Of a stretch of DNA of 64,000 nucleotides, positions 22,231 through 30,979 are shown piece after piece. The position numbers and the translations under genes were made by a program. The stretch covers positions 1-64,000 of the forward strand of contig CAWHHJ010000010.1 in assembly GCA_963829085.1 (NCBI GenBank), read 5' to 3'. Every line of letters begins with the position of its first letter. Within the stretch, counting starts at the first letter, position 1. Source of the DNA: PALSA-1004 sp963829085 (lineage in GTDB: Bacteria > Pseudomonadota > Gammaproteobacteria > Burkholderiales > SG8-41). The notes under the pieces were generated by a model. It saw only the letters and a program-made list of their open reading frames with translations. It was not told the DNA's origin and did not search any database.

Positions 22231-23145
22231 ATGGCAGAAGAACAAACCAGCCTTTCGATTCTTTTCGCCGACGTCAGTGACAGCACTCGTCTCTACGAGT
22301 CGCTTGGTGACGCAGCAGCGTTCCGCGAAGTCAACGAATACCTTTCTGTATTTAAAAATGTCGTCGACGAGGCCGGCGGACGGGTCGTTAAGACGGTAGG
22401 TGATGGCGCGCTATGCGCATTTCCCAATGCCGATTCTGCGGTGTTTGCAGCATGCGAGATGCACGCCCGCGTGCAACAGAAGCAGTCCATGCAGGAGCGC
22501 AAGATCTCCATACGCATTGGTCTACACTACGGCCCGGTTCTCGTCGCGAATGACGACGTCTTTGGCGATACCGTGAACGTCGCCGCGCGAATGGCGCAGC
22601 TCGCGGTGAGTGGCCAGATCATCACCACGGGCGAAACAGTAACGCTTCTGTCGGCGCAGCATCGCAATTCAACGCGCCGGCTGGATGCGCTGCCCGTCAA
22701 AGGAAAACACGAAGCGATCAACGTTTTTGAAGTGCTGTGGCAAAAGGGCACCGATTACACGCAGGAACCCCGGCTTGAGGGCGATCTCCAACCGCATGCC
22801 GCCATCGCGCGCCTCCGGCTGATGCACGGGGGGCGCGAAATCATCGTCGTCCGCTCGATCAGCATGGGACGTCACGCCCGCCATGGTGTTGCACTTACGG
22901 ATCCCATGGCGTCGCGCAATCATGCGTTTATCGAACGGCGCTACGACCGGTTCGTGTTGATCGATCAAAGTTCCAATGCGACATACGTGATCATGCAGTC
23001 CGGCGAAGAATACAAGCTCAAACGCGAAGAAATGATTCTGCACGGCAGTGGACGCATTGGATTTGGCCATCGACCGACCGGCTCGGTTATGGACCTCGTG
23101 GGATTCATATGCGAGTCAGGCAGCGCCGCTGCCGCTGTCATGTAA
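22231..23145 (+). CDS. Class III adenylate/guanylate cyclase fused to an FHA domain
   Basis: 304 residues, no membrane segment. The N-terminal cyclase domain (about 7-175) has SILFADVSDSTRLYE (first metal Asp), VVKTVGDGALCAFPNADSAV (second metal Asp, with a Lys in the adenine-selecting position) and FGDTVNVAARMAQLA (Asn and Arg that stabilise the transition state). All catalytic residues therefore appear intact. Residues 195-300 form an FHA-like domain, with SMGRHARHGVALTDPMASRN for the G-R and S-R-N-H phosphothreonine-binding core and VLIDQSSNATYV. Expected to make cAMP in response to binding a phosphorylated partner. It converges on the MFS gene with a 4-bp gap. Confidence 0.88.
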   Translation: MAEEQTSLSILFADVSDSTRLYESLGDAAAFREVNEYLSVFKNVVDEAGGRVVKTVGDGALCAFPNADSAVFAACEMHARVQQKQSMQERKISIRIGLHYGPVLVANDDVFGDTVNVAARMAQLAVSGQIITTGETVTLLSAQHRNSTRRLDALPVKGKHEAINVFEVLWQKGTDYTQEPRLEGDLQPHAAIARLRLMHGGREIIVVRSISMGRHARHGVALTDPMASRNHAFIERRYDRFVLIDQSSNATYVIMQSGEEYKLKREEMILHGSGRIGFGHRPTGSVMDLVGFICESGSAAAAVM

Positions 23146-23149
23146 AGCA

Positions 23150-24319
23150 TTATGACGGCGGTGGCGTCTGGTTGCGGCCGCGCAGCGTTTCGCTCAGATA
23201 GCCGCTAACCGCAAGAATCGACGCGATCATCACAAATACCGGTGACATGCCAAATGCTGCGCTCAGTGCGCCAGCCGCCACGGGGACTGCGGTGTGGGTC
23301 AAATGATTAAGCGTGAGCCGGACACCGGTGACTTCCCCGGTGCGTCCCTGCGGTGAGCGGTTGTAGCTCATCAGTAACGTCAGCGGCTGACTGCAGCCGA
23401 GCGCAAGCCCGATACCGAATGAGAGTGCGCCGAGCAGCCACGCATTCTGCGCGAACGGAAAAATCAAAAAGATTGCGGCGCCGAGGAACATCGAATAAGC
23501 GAGCACCCGGCGGGCGGTATATCGCGCCGTCAACCGCGGAAGGCTGAACCGCACTATGAAAGTTGCGACTGCGAACGTACCCAATAGTATCCCGATCGTT
23601 GATGGCGACAGGTTGATCGAACGCCCATACAGCGGCAGGTAGAACATGTAGAGGTCCCAGCCAGTGACCACCATGGCTCCGGTGATGAGGACCTTACGCA
23701 GTTCCGGTTCGCGCAGCAGCAGAAATGCGCTGCCCGTATGCTTCGCCGCCGGCGGCATCTGCACTTCGCGGATCTTGCGATAGCTGAGCAAGACGGCGAG
23801 CGCAATAAGCGTCGTAAGGCTCAAGCACAGGTACGCGCGTGCATGTCCGGAATATTCGATGATGTAACCCACGGCGAGTGGACCGAAAAAGCTCGATACG
23901 GAATAGCCGAGTGACAAGGTGCTGAAATTCTTGGTTCGGTCTTCACGCGGCCCCCACGCGCCGGTAAGGTTTTGCACCGCCACGTTGTACATTACGAACC
24001 CGGCGCCGATGACTGCGGCGGACGCATAGAGCGACCCCGCATGCGTAAACAGAAACGGAATGAGCAGTCCGCTGCCGCACAACAAAGTGCCTGCGACCAT
24101 GGGCGGCTGTACGCCATAGCGGTCAGTGACGCGTCCGGCAAATACGCCCAGCAAGAGCGGTGCGGCCGAATATAGCGAGATGATCAGTCCGATGCCAAAC
24201 GCATTCACGCCGAGCTCGATTGCAAACAGCGAAGCAACGACGCGGCTGGCCGTCATGCAGCCATGAATGATGACGTTAAGGAGAACGATTAGATACATGA
24301 GATTGGAGCGACAGCGCAA
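23150..24319 (-). CDS. MFS transporter
   Basis: 389 residues with about twelve hydrophobic segments, for example LIVLLNVIIHGCM and GIGLIISLYSAAPLLLGVFA. The MFS motif A is visible as GVFAGRVTDRYGVQPPM after helix 2. An internal ATG at 24298 (MYLIVLLNVII) is an equally good start. It lies downstream of the minus-strand Bug gene (28-bp gap), so it may be the last gene of the aldolase-Bug-MFS operon. Substrate unknown. Confidence 0.88.
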   Translation of the reverse strand: MRCRSNLMYLIVLLNVIIHGCMTASRVVASLFAIELGVNAFGIGLIISLYSAAPLLLGVFAGRVTDRYGVQPPMVAGTLLCGSGLLIPFLFTHAGSLYASAAVIGAGFVMYNVAVQNLTGAWGPREDRTKNFSTLSLGYSVSSFFGPLAVGYIIEYSGHARAYLCLSLTTLIALAVLLSYRKIREVQMPPAAKHTGSAFLLLREPELRKVLITGAMVVTGWDLYMFYLPLYGRSINLSPSTIGILLGTFAVATFIVRFSLPRLTARYTARRVLAYSMFLGAAIFLIFPFAQNAWLLGALSFGIGLALGCSQPLTLLMSYNRSPQGRTGEVTGVRLTLNHLTHTAVPVAAGALSAAFGMSPVFVMIASILAVSGYLSETLRGRNQTPPPS

Positions 24320-24347
24320 TGTTGAGACTGCATAACCGCATTGCGCG

Positions 24348-25320
24348 CTAGTCGGCGGTTGCTCCTGACGCCTTGATGATTTTTGCGTACTTAGGAATTT
24401 CGCTCTTTATGAAGGCAGCGAATTCGTCCGGCTTATCTCCAACCGGCTCCGCGCCCAGCGCGGCAAGTCGTTCTTTCATGCTCACCGTATGCAGTATGCG
24501 CACGACTTCTGCATTGAGTCGCGTAATGATTTCAGCCGGCGTTGCGGCCGGCGCCAGAATTCCAAACCAGGTGCTGATATCAAAATCCCGCAGGCCTTGC
24601 TCGCTGATCGTCGGCAATGCGGGCACCAACGCCGAGCGCTTGATCGTCGTTAGTGCGAGCGGACGCACTCTCGCCGCATCGATATTCGGCAGAGCGGATG
24701 CAAGATTGTCGAACATGAGCGAGACGTGACCTGCTATCAGATCGATCGACGCCGGCGCTGCACCTTTGTAAGGAACATGAACCATGTTGATGCCCGCCAT
24801 GGTCTTGAATAGCTCGCCGGCGAGATGCCCCGCGCTGCCCGTGCTGCCCGATGCAAACGCAAGCTGACCGGGCCGCGACTTTGCAAGCGCAATGAGATCT
24901 TTGACGCTGCGCGCAGGGACAGAAGGATGAACGATGAGCACATTCGGTACTCTGCGTAATGAGCGTAACAGGCGCGAAGTCCTTCACCGGATCGAACGGA
25001 AGCTTGCGATACAGAGACACATTAATCGCGTGAGTACTTACAGCACCCATCAGAATGGTGTAACCATCAGGCGCGGACTTGGCGACCGCATCCGCGCCGA
25101 TATTGCCGCCTGCACCGGGGCGGTTATCGATGATTACCGGCTGATTCCAGCTCTTGCTGAGGTCCTGCCCGATTGCCCGCGCGACGATGTCGAGCGGTCC
25201 GCCTGCGGGAAAAGGCACGACATAGCGTATTGCTCTAGTTGGATAAGCGGTTTGTGCGGCCGCAACGCCTGCGTACGAAAGCAGCGTCGCGAGCGCGGCG
25301 CAGGTAGCCGCGTGCGCCAC
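24348..25320 (-). CDS. Bug/TctC-family receptor (one frameshift)
   Basis: ATG at 25320; signal peptide MAHAATCAALATLLSYAGVA. Bug signatures are YPTRAIRYVVPFPAGGPLDI, VIIDNRPGAGGNIGADAVAK and SAPDGYTILMGA, then one frame over VLIVHPSVPARSVKDLIALA and VHVPYKGAAPASIDLIAGH, ending KYAKIIKASGATAD. Removing one extra base at 24951 gives 323 residues. The start lies 4 bp after the class II aldolase stop, so the two are co-transcribed, which suggests that the receptor's ligand feeds the aldolase. Confidence 0.93.
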
Positions 25321-25324
25321 GCGA

Positions 25325-26149
25325 TCAGACGGCGTAGCCGGGGTCTTCCCGATCGAGCTTGCGCAGCAATGCTTCCCACATCAGCGTGCCACCGGCACTG
25401 CGCCCGCCTTTGGCGGTCAGCTCCATCCCTTGCTGCATTGTGTGATCGACGACTTCCTGCGGCAGGTAATTCAGTTGTGCGCCGCCGCTCATCGCGAGAA
25501 TCTGAAATTTGCACGCCTGCTCGAGCTTGTACATGCGCGCGAACATCTCGCCGACGGTTGCTCCTACCGTCAGCGTGCCATGATTGCGCAGAATGAGCAT
25601 GTTGCCGTCCCCGAGATCGCGCACGAGCCGCTCGCGCTCCGTGAGATCGTGTGCGACACCTTCGTAGTCGTGATAGCGCAGCTGGTTCAGCGGCGCAGTC
25701 AGCGCTTTTTGCGTGATCGGCAACAATCCATCCTTTTGCGCTGATACGGCGACGCCATAACCGTTGTGTACATGCATGACCGCATGCGCGTCGTGCCGTC
25801 CCATATGAATCGCACTATGGATGGTAAATCCGGCAAAGTTCACTTCGTACGGTGACTCGGACAGTTTGGCGCCATTGATGTCACACTTGATAAGCGATGA
25901 GGCGGTGATCTCTTCAAACAGAAGCCCGTAGGGATTGATCAGGAATTGATCGTTGCTGCCCGGCACGCGGCACGAGATGTGTGTACCGAGCATGTCTGTC
26001 CACCCGACCAACGCTGTTAAGCGAAACGCAGCGGCGAGATCAACGCGAGCTTGCCACTCAGCGGCGTCGATGCGGTTGCGTACCGTCTTCAGTCGTGGCT
26101 TCGCGGGACGCAGGCGCGTTACATTCGATTTTCTGGCGGCGGATTTCAT
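25325..26149 (-). CDS. Class II aldolase/adducin family protein
   Basis: Start chosen at ATG 26149 because AGGAGA stands 5 bp upstream; longer in-frame starts lack this. About 274 residues. Core features are FRLTALVGWTDMLGTHISCR, FLINPYGLLFEEITASSLIK, IHSAIHMGRHDAHAVMHVHN (the metal-binding His pair, HxH) and NMLILRNHGTLTVGATVGEM with a third His. The zinc ligands of the family therefore appear present. Family members include fuculose-phosphate aldolase and several sugar-acid or hydroxyacid decarboxylase-like enzymes; proteins next to Bug receptors are usually unassigned. First gene of the operon with the Bug receptor. Confidence 0.88.
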   Translation of the reverse strand: MKSAARKSNVTRLRPAKPRLKTVRNRIDAAEWQARVDLAAAFRLTALVGWTDMLGTHISCRVPGSNDQFLINPYGLLFEEITASSLIKCDINGAKLSESPYEVNFAGFTIHSAIHMGRHDAHAVMHVHNGYGVAVSAQKDGLLPITQKALTAPLNQLRYHDYEGVAHDLTERERLVRDLGDGNMLILRNHGTLTVGATVGEMFARMYKLEQACKFQILAMSGGAQLNYLPQEVVDHTMQQGMELTAKGGRSAGGTLMWEALLRKLDREDPGYAV

Positions 26150-26390
26150 CAGTGTCTCCTCGAGCGAAGCGCATATTGTAGCGAAAGCACACATGCCTGT
26201 AACGGTCGTAGTCCGCAGGGTGTGCTTTGCTATACTGCGAGCCTTGATGCAGACGTAATTTGTCTCGCGATGTCTTGTTCGCGCACACCGATGCGGGCGA
26301 CACACTTGCGGTCGATTCCAGCGCAGTGAGATCGATCGAGGGCTCTCTGTGCTGAATTACTTATATGAGTTGAAGTGAAGGAGACACGCT

Positions 26391-27587
26391 ATGAAACAAC
26401 TGAGGATTCCGGCGGTATTCATGCGCGGTGGAACCAGCAACGCAATTGTGCTGCATGAACGCGATCTGCCGCGTGACCGCGCGTTGTGGGATGAAATCTT
26501 CCTCGCAGCGATTGGCAGCCCCGATCCGTATGGGCGTCAGCTCGATGGCATGGGCGGCGGCATTTCATCGCTGTCGAAGGTATGCGTCGTGGGTCCGCCC
26601 ACGCGCAGCGACGCGGACATCGATTACACGTTCGCCCAGGTGCAGGTGAAGGAAGCGAAAGTCGATTACAGCGGCAACTGCGGCAACATGTCGTCGGCAA
26701 TGGGCCCTTTCGCGGTGGATGAAGGATTGATCAAGGTGAGTGGCCGCGAAGCACTCGTGCGTGTTCATAACACCAACACGAAAAAAATTATCCATGCGCG
26801 CTTCAGCCTTGACGAAGGGCTGTCGTCGGTCGACGGCGACCTCGAAATTCCGGGCGTCGCAGGCAGTGGCTCTCCAGTCAAATTGGAGTTTCGCGAACCG
26901 GGCGGTGCGACGACCGGCAAACTGCTGCCGACGGGTAATGTCGTGGATACGCTCGATGTTGCGGGCGTCGGAAAAATACGCGCGTCACTCGTGGACGCTG
27001 CAAACGCGTGCTGCTTTCTCAACGCGGCGGACCTGGGTCTGACCGGCATCGAAATGCCGGAAGCGCTCGACGCATCGACCGAGCTTCTTGAAAGACTCGC
27101 GAAAATTCGCATCGCCGCGTCGATCGCGATGGGCATCGGCAAGGACGCTGCGGACGCAGCGCGCAAAAAGGTCGTGCCCTTCGTTGGTTTTGTATCCGCA
27201 CCGCAGAACGCGCCGTCACTTTCAGGCGACATGATCCAGGGCGACAGTGTCGATTTAACCGGCCGCATGCTCTCGAATGGCCAGCCGCATCGGGCGCTTC
27301 CGCTCACGGTCTCTCTTTGCATGGCGGTAGCTGCGCGTATCAGAGGGAGTCTCGTTCATGTCGTTACGCGGCGGGCAGAGAACGACGATGCGCCAATCAG
27401 AATCGCTATGCCGTCGGGTGTGCTGGTAGTCGCGGCGGATGTCAAAAACGTCAACGGCGCGTGGCATGCAGAGCAGGGCGCTTTCTTTCGCACTCAACGC
27501 CGTATGTTCGATGGCTACGTCTATGTTCGCGCATCGCGCGTGCCGGGTCTTGTCGCGGCGACCGGCGGTAAACTCAAAGCCGCTTAA
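26391..27587 (+). CDS. PrpF-family isomerase (PrpF / 4-oxalomesaconate tautomerase-like)
   Basis: Intact, 398 residues, from ATG at 26391 with GGAGA 8 bp upstream. It opens with MKQLRIPAVFMRGGTSNAIV, the N-terminal signature shared by PrpF and 4-oxalomesaconate tautomerases. It then shows DPYGRQLDGMGGGISSLSKV, VDYSGNCGNMSSAMGPFAVD and RIAASIAMGIGKDAADA, and near the end PIRIAMPSGVL. The fold is that of diaminopimelate epimerase. PrpF moves the double bond of an aconitate-type acid, which fits the MmgE/PrpD and TcuA-like genes in this block. It is divergent from the class II aldolase. Confidence 0.88.
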   Translation: MKQLRIPAVFMRGGTSNAIVLHERDLPRDRALWDEIFLAAIGSPDPYGRQLDGMGGGISSLSKVCVVGPPTRSDADIDYTFAQVQVKEAKVDYSGNCGNMSSAMGPFAVDEGLIKVSGREALVRVHNTNTKKIIHARFSLDEGLSSVDGDLEIPGVAGSGSPVKLEFREPGGATTGKLLPTGNVVDTLDVAGVGKIRASLVDAANACCFLNAADLGLTGIEMPEALDASTELLERLAKIRIAASIAMGIGKDAADAARKKVVPFVGFVSAPQNAPSLSGDMIQGDSVDLTGRMLSNGQPHRALPLTVSLCMAVAARIRGSLVHVVTRRAENDDAPIRIAMPSGVLVVAADVKNVNGAWHAEQGAFFRTQRRMFDGYVYVRASRVPGLVAATGGKLKAA

Positions 27588-27608
27588 CGTCAGCGGCCTA
27601 AACGTAAA

Positions 27609-27634
27609 AAAAGGGCGCCGATGGGCGCCCTTTT
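27609..27634. terminator. Bidirectional terminator between the PrpF and AhpD-like genes
   Basis: Perfect 11-bp stem AAAAGGGCGCC (27609-27619) and GGCGCCCTTTT (27624-27634) with loop GATG. A-run on one side and T-run on the other, placed between two convergent genes 68 bp apart, so it can serve both strands. Confidence 0.85.
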
Positions 27635-27655
27635 CTTTGCGGTGCTGTGCCGAAA

Positions 27656-28311
27656 TTATGCAGCGTTCCTTTTAGGCGCCGCGGGCCTGTTTGCCCAGTA
27701 CTCGGGCGAGGCCTTCGACTTCGCAAGCGCCTCCGGCGTCTCGAAGCCCGGCGCCATCGACGCGCCGGTACCGGGCATAACCTGATGGTGCTCGATGTTC
27801 AATAGCCGCAGCCAGCTTTGCTGCCCGAGCGTCAATCCGATTGCGCACCCAAGTTCGACCAGCTCAGGCTTCGTTGAAATGCTTATACATGCGTTCCCAG
27901 AACGCATCATCGGTGTCCAGGCGCCAGGTGATCGCCTCGGCATAGGCAAGCGCTGCTTTCTGGCGGTCGTCGTATTTGACCGACTTTTCGAAGTTGATGA
28001 GATCGTCGTAATGCGTTTCCTTGAGGCCTTCACCGGCGCCTTTTACCGAGCGCTGGTTGCCGCAGAACTCGCATATGACCGAGCGCGAAACGTAGACGCG
28101 GCACAGCTCCTTGACTGCATGATCCAGTATGCCGTTACGGAAGATGTCGTTCCACGAATTCGCGAAAAACCAGAAGCATGCCGGGCACGTGCGCGCGCAC
28201 CGCACTGCTCTCAGGGCGCGGCGTGCCTTCGCGGGCGCAGCGCTCCATTTCGGCGCGTTGCGCGTCATCCATTTGCTCAAGCGGTACATAACTGATTCGT
28301 TGTTTGGCCAT
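27656..28311 (-). CDS. AhpD/carboxymuconolactone decarboxylase-like protein (two frameshifts)
   Basis: ATG at 28311: MAKQRISYVPLEQMDDAQRA, then AHVPGMLLVFREF. One frame over comes WNDIFRNGILDHAVKELCRV, SVICEFCGNQRSVKG and DRQKAALAYAEAITW, then in a third frame ELVELGCAIGLTLGQQSWL, ending APKRNAA at 27656. CEFCG is the CxxC active-site type found in AhpD-like peroxidase-related proteins. Two single-base insertions, at 28155 and 27866, explain both breaks, and the repaired protein has 217 residues. It faces a LysR gene across a 104-bp intergenic region, the usual set-up for a LysR target. Confidence 0.82.
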
Positions 28312-28366
28312 GAAAGTCTCCGTTGCGGTCCTTGGGTCAGGTCTAAAGCAGACATTCTGCCTGTTG

Positions 28367-28387
28367 CAGGAAATTTTCGGTATCCTG
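28367..28387. promoter_or_regulatory. Dyad in the LysR/AhpD-like divergent promoter
   Basis: CAGGA (28367-28371) and TCCTG (28383-28387) form an inverted repeat separated by 11 bp, inside the 104-bp divergent promoter region. The spacing resembles LysR-type sites, but the strict T-N11-A form is not met, so it is only a candidate operator. Confidence 0.35.
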
Positions 28388-28415
28388 AGCAAAGCAAACA
28401 GCTTGTTGCAAAAAG

Positions 28416-29355
28416 ATGACTTCCGCCTCAGCGCTGCTGAATTTGATGTCGAGCTTCGCCGCAGTCGTCAAAGCCGGCAGTTTCACGCGCGCGGCAACGC
28501 GTCTCGATTTATCGAAATCCGTCGTGAGCAGACACGTGCTCGGCGCTCGAGAAAGCGCTCGGCGTGCAACTGCTGTATCGCTCCACACACCGGTTAAGCC
28601 TGACAGAAGCGGGTGAGCGCTTTCATCTGTATTGCAAAGACCTCGAGCATGTCGCGGAGCAGGCAGCCGCCTTTGCAACCTCCGCGCGCGAGCAGCCACA
28701 GGGACTGTTGCGCCTCACTTTGCCGCAGACGCTCGTCGTTTCGCCGGTAGGTTCGCTCATCACCCGGTTTCAGCAACTGCATCCGACGGTCCAACTGGAC
28801 GTTCGGGTCACGAGCCTGCAAGTTGATCCCATCGCGGAGGGTTTCGATGTTGCGCTGCGTATCGGGACGTTGCAGGACTCCAATCTGGTATGCCGAAAAA
28901 TATCGGATGTGCGTTTTATCGCTGTCGCGGCTCCCGCATACCTCAAGCGGCACGGATCTCCGGCGACCGCGGCAGATCTGAAGCAGCACAACTGCCTTAT
29001 TTATTCGGAGTTTGAGTCACGCGGGCGTTGGCCTTCGGAAAACCGCGGCCGCAGCAAGCCGGTCGCATTGACAGGAAGTTTGAGCACCAACAGCGGCGTG
29101 TTGCTGATCAATGCACTGCTGGCTGGGCAGGGTATTGTCATCGGGCCCGATCTCATGTTCGAGCCGTATCTCAAACGGCGTCAGGTGCGCGTGTTACTCG
29201 AGGAGGAATCACGCGAGTCATCCGGCGTTTATGCAGTCTACCCGCAGGGGCGTTTCTCGTCTGTCAATCGGCGCGCGCTGGTTGATTTCCTCATCGCCGA
29301 ACTGCAGTCGGCGAATACTGTGACTAAGCAGGCGCGACACGCAGCGCGCGCTTAA
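28416..29355 (+). CDS. LysR-family transcriptional regulator (one frameshift)
   Basis: ATG at 28416. The N-terminal helix-turn-helix reads LNLMSSFAAVVKAGSFTRAA, TRLDLSKSVVSRHV, then one frame over SALEKALGVQLLYRSTHRLS and LTEAGERF. The effector domain follows (GLLRLTLPQTLVVSPVGSLI, VALRIGTLQDSNLV, LLAGQGIVIGPDLM). Removing the extra C at 28539 joins the parts into 312 residues. LysR proteins usually control the divergent neighbour, here the AhpD-like gene. Its 3' end overlaps the convergent MFS gene by 32 bp. Confidence 0.9.
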
Positions 29356-30541
29356 GCGTAAGACACAACGGCAGCGTCGCAAAGGCGAGCAGCCCGCATA
29401 GCGCAATCGATGAACTCACACCGAATGCATCGCCGATGAGACCAAAGACGAGCGGTACAATAAGGCCGCATACCGAGTTCACGGTATAGAAGAGTCCAAA
29501 TGCGCGCGGCAGGCGATCCGGATCCACGACGTCGCCGATGGTCGCGTACAACACCGACGAAGTGCCGTTAAGCGCAATGCCGAGCAATGGCAGCACGAGA
29601 TATGCGGCTACATCGGGAAGCACGAGCATCAACAGAATTCCGACTCCCGTGCATAGCTCGGTGAGCACGATCGTGCGGATGATCCCGAAGCGTTCGGCGA
29701 GCAGTCCGCACGCGAGCTTGCCTGCCATGCCGCCGATGAGTAATAGCGGAACGGACAACGCTGCCCAGCCGGCGGGAAGATTTTTCGCCAGCATGAGGAA
29801 TGCGATGAACGTCAGAAAACCCGTGCGCACGCTCGTATCGAGCACTTCAATCAGGCACAGCGCGATGAAGCCGGGTCGATTGCGCACACCCCAGCCCGGG
29901 GCAGTACTTGTAGCATGCGCTCCGGCGGCAGGGGTCTTGCTGCGTCCCGCGGTCGCATCGAGTCCAATCAAGATCATCAGCGCGCATGCGAGCGCGAGCG
30001 CGCCAAACACACTGATAGGCACTTGCCATGGGACGCCGGCGACAAAAAGCAGGCTCACTGCACCGCCGAAGGCAAATTTTCCAACATCGCCAAAAAAATT
30101 ATAGGTGCCGAGCGCGGCCCGTCGGCCGCTACCGGGGTAAGCGTGCGATATCAGTGTCGAGCAGAGCGGATGCTGGAACGCCGAGCCGAAACCCGCGAGA
30201 AACAGCGCGGCGAGTATCGCTGCAAATCCCGCCGACTGTCCGAGCACAAGAAACGCTATGCCGCTGGCGCCAGTGCCGAATGCAAGCAGATTGCGCGCGC
30301 CGAGACGCTCGGCGGCCATGCCAACCGGTGTCTGAAAAATAGCGGTCGCTGCGCGCCACGCGGAGCGGATTACGCCCACTTGCACCAGGGAGAGGTTGAA
30401 GGCCTGCGCGAGAATTGGCAGCAGCACATAACTCACATCGGACAACCCGTCATGCAGGATGTGCGTGGCGCAGCATGTTCTCAGTGTTCGGTTCGGTGAT
30501 GTCAACGCCACGTCTGCTCCGTCTCGTACCGCCTGAATCAT
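29324..30541 (-). CDS. MFS transporter
   Basis: About 405 residues with twelve predicted hydrophobic segments, for example LISHAYPGSGRRAALGTYNF between helices and VPLLLIGGMAGKLACGLLAE. ATG at 30541 (MIQAVRDGADVALTSPN) is preferred over a GTG at 30601, which would lie 11 bp from the divergent small-protein start. Substrate unknown; it converges on and overlaps the LysR gene. Confidence 0.85.
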   Translation of the reverse strand: MIQAVRDGADVALTSPNRTLRTCCATHILHDGLSDVSYVLLPILAQAFNLSLVQVGVIRSAWRAATAIFQTPVGMAAERLGARNLLAFGTGASGIAFLVLGQSAGFAAILAALFLAGFGSAFQHPLCSTLISHAYPGSGRRAALGTYNFFGDVGKFAFGGAVSLLFVAGVPWQVPISVFGALALACALMILIGLDATAGRSKTPAAGAHATSTAPGWGVRNRPGFIALCLIEVLDTSVRTGFLTFIAFLMLAKNLPAGWAALSVPLLLIGGMAGKLACGLLAERFGIIRTIVLTELCTGVGILLMLVLPDVAAYLVLPLLGIALNGTSSVLYATIGDVVDPDRLPRAFGLFYTVNSVCGLIVPLVFGLIGDAFGVSSSIALCGLLAFATLPLCLTLKRALRVAPA

Positions 30542-30612
30542 AGCAGGGACGGCCGCAGCAGTCGCACGCGTGCTGAGCGCCGGTGTAAAATCGCCCGCCA
30601 CATCGAGCTTGC

Positions 30613-30870
30613 ATGAATCTAGTTATTTATTTTTTCGCCGCGTCGTTTATTTTCATGGCGATCGCGCTGATGATTACATATCGCCGTACGCGTCATTACG
30701 GTGTATTTCTTCTTGCACTGACATATGCGGCGTCGGCGGCGCTCGCCGTCGTGCTGATGCATTGGTGGCCGCTCGTCGCCGGCTTCTTGCTCGTATGGCT
30801 CTTGCGGCTGCTGGGTCTCGATCCTGATGTGCGCAAGGATGATGCGGCAAACACTTTAAACGGCAAATAG
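30613..30870 (+). CDS. Small membrane protein (85 residues)
   Basis: ATG at 30613. Three hydrophobic stretches: MNLVIYFFAASFIFMAIALM, YGVFLLALTYAASAALAVVL and WWPLVAGFLLVWLLRLLGL, with a polar tail DPDVRKDDAANTLNGK. No recognised family. It is alone on its strand between two minus-strand genes. The strong hydrophobic pattern and clean start and stop favour a real gene. Confidence 0.6.
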   Translation: MNLVIYFFAASFIFMAIALMITYRRTRHYGVFLLALTYAASAALAVVLMHWWPLVAGFLLVWLLRLLGLDPDVRKDDAANTLNGK

Positions 30871-30979
30871 CCACCACGGCTCTGCCGTCGTGCGCCCTTG
30901 GGCGCAAACATTCCGCAATGCGACGACCGGACGACGGCTGGCACGCATGCTGTGTCTCACAAGAATCCGATCGCACTTA

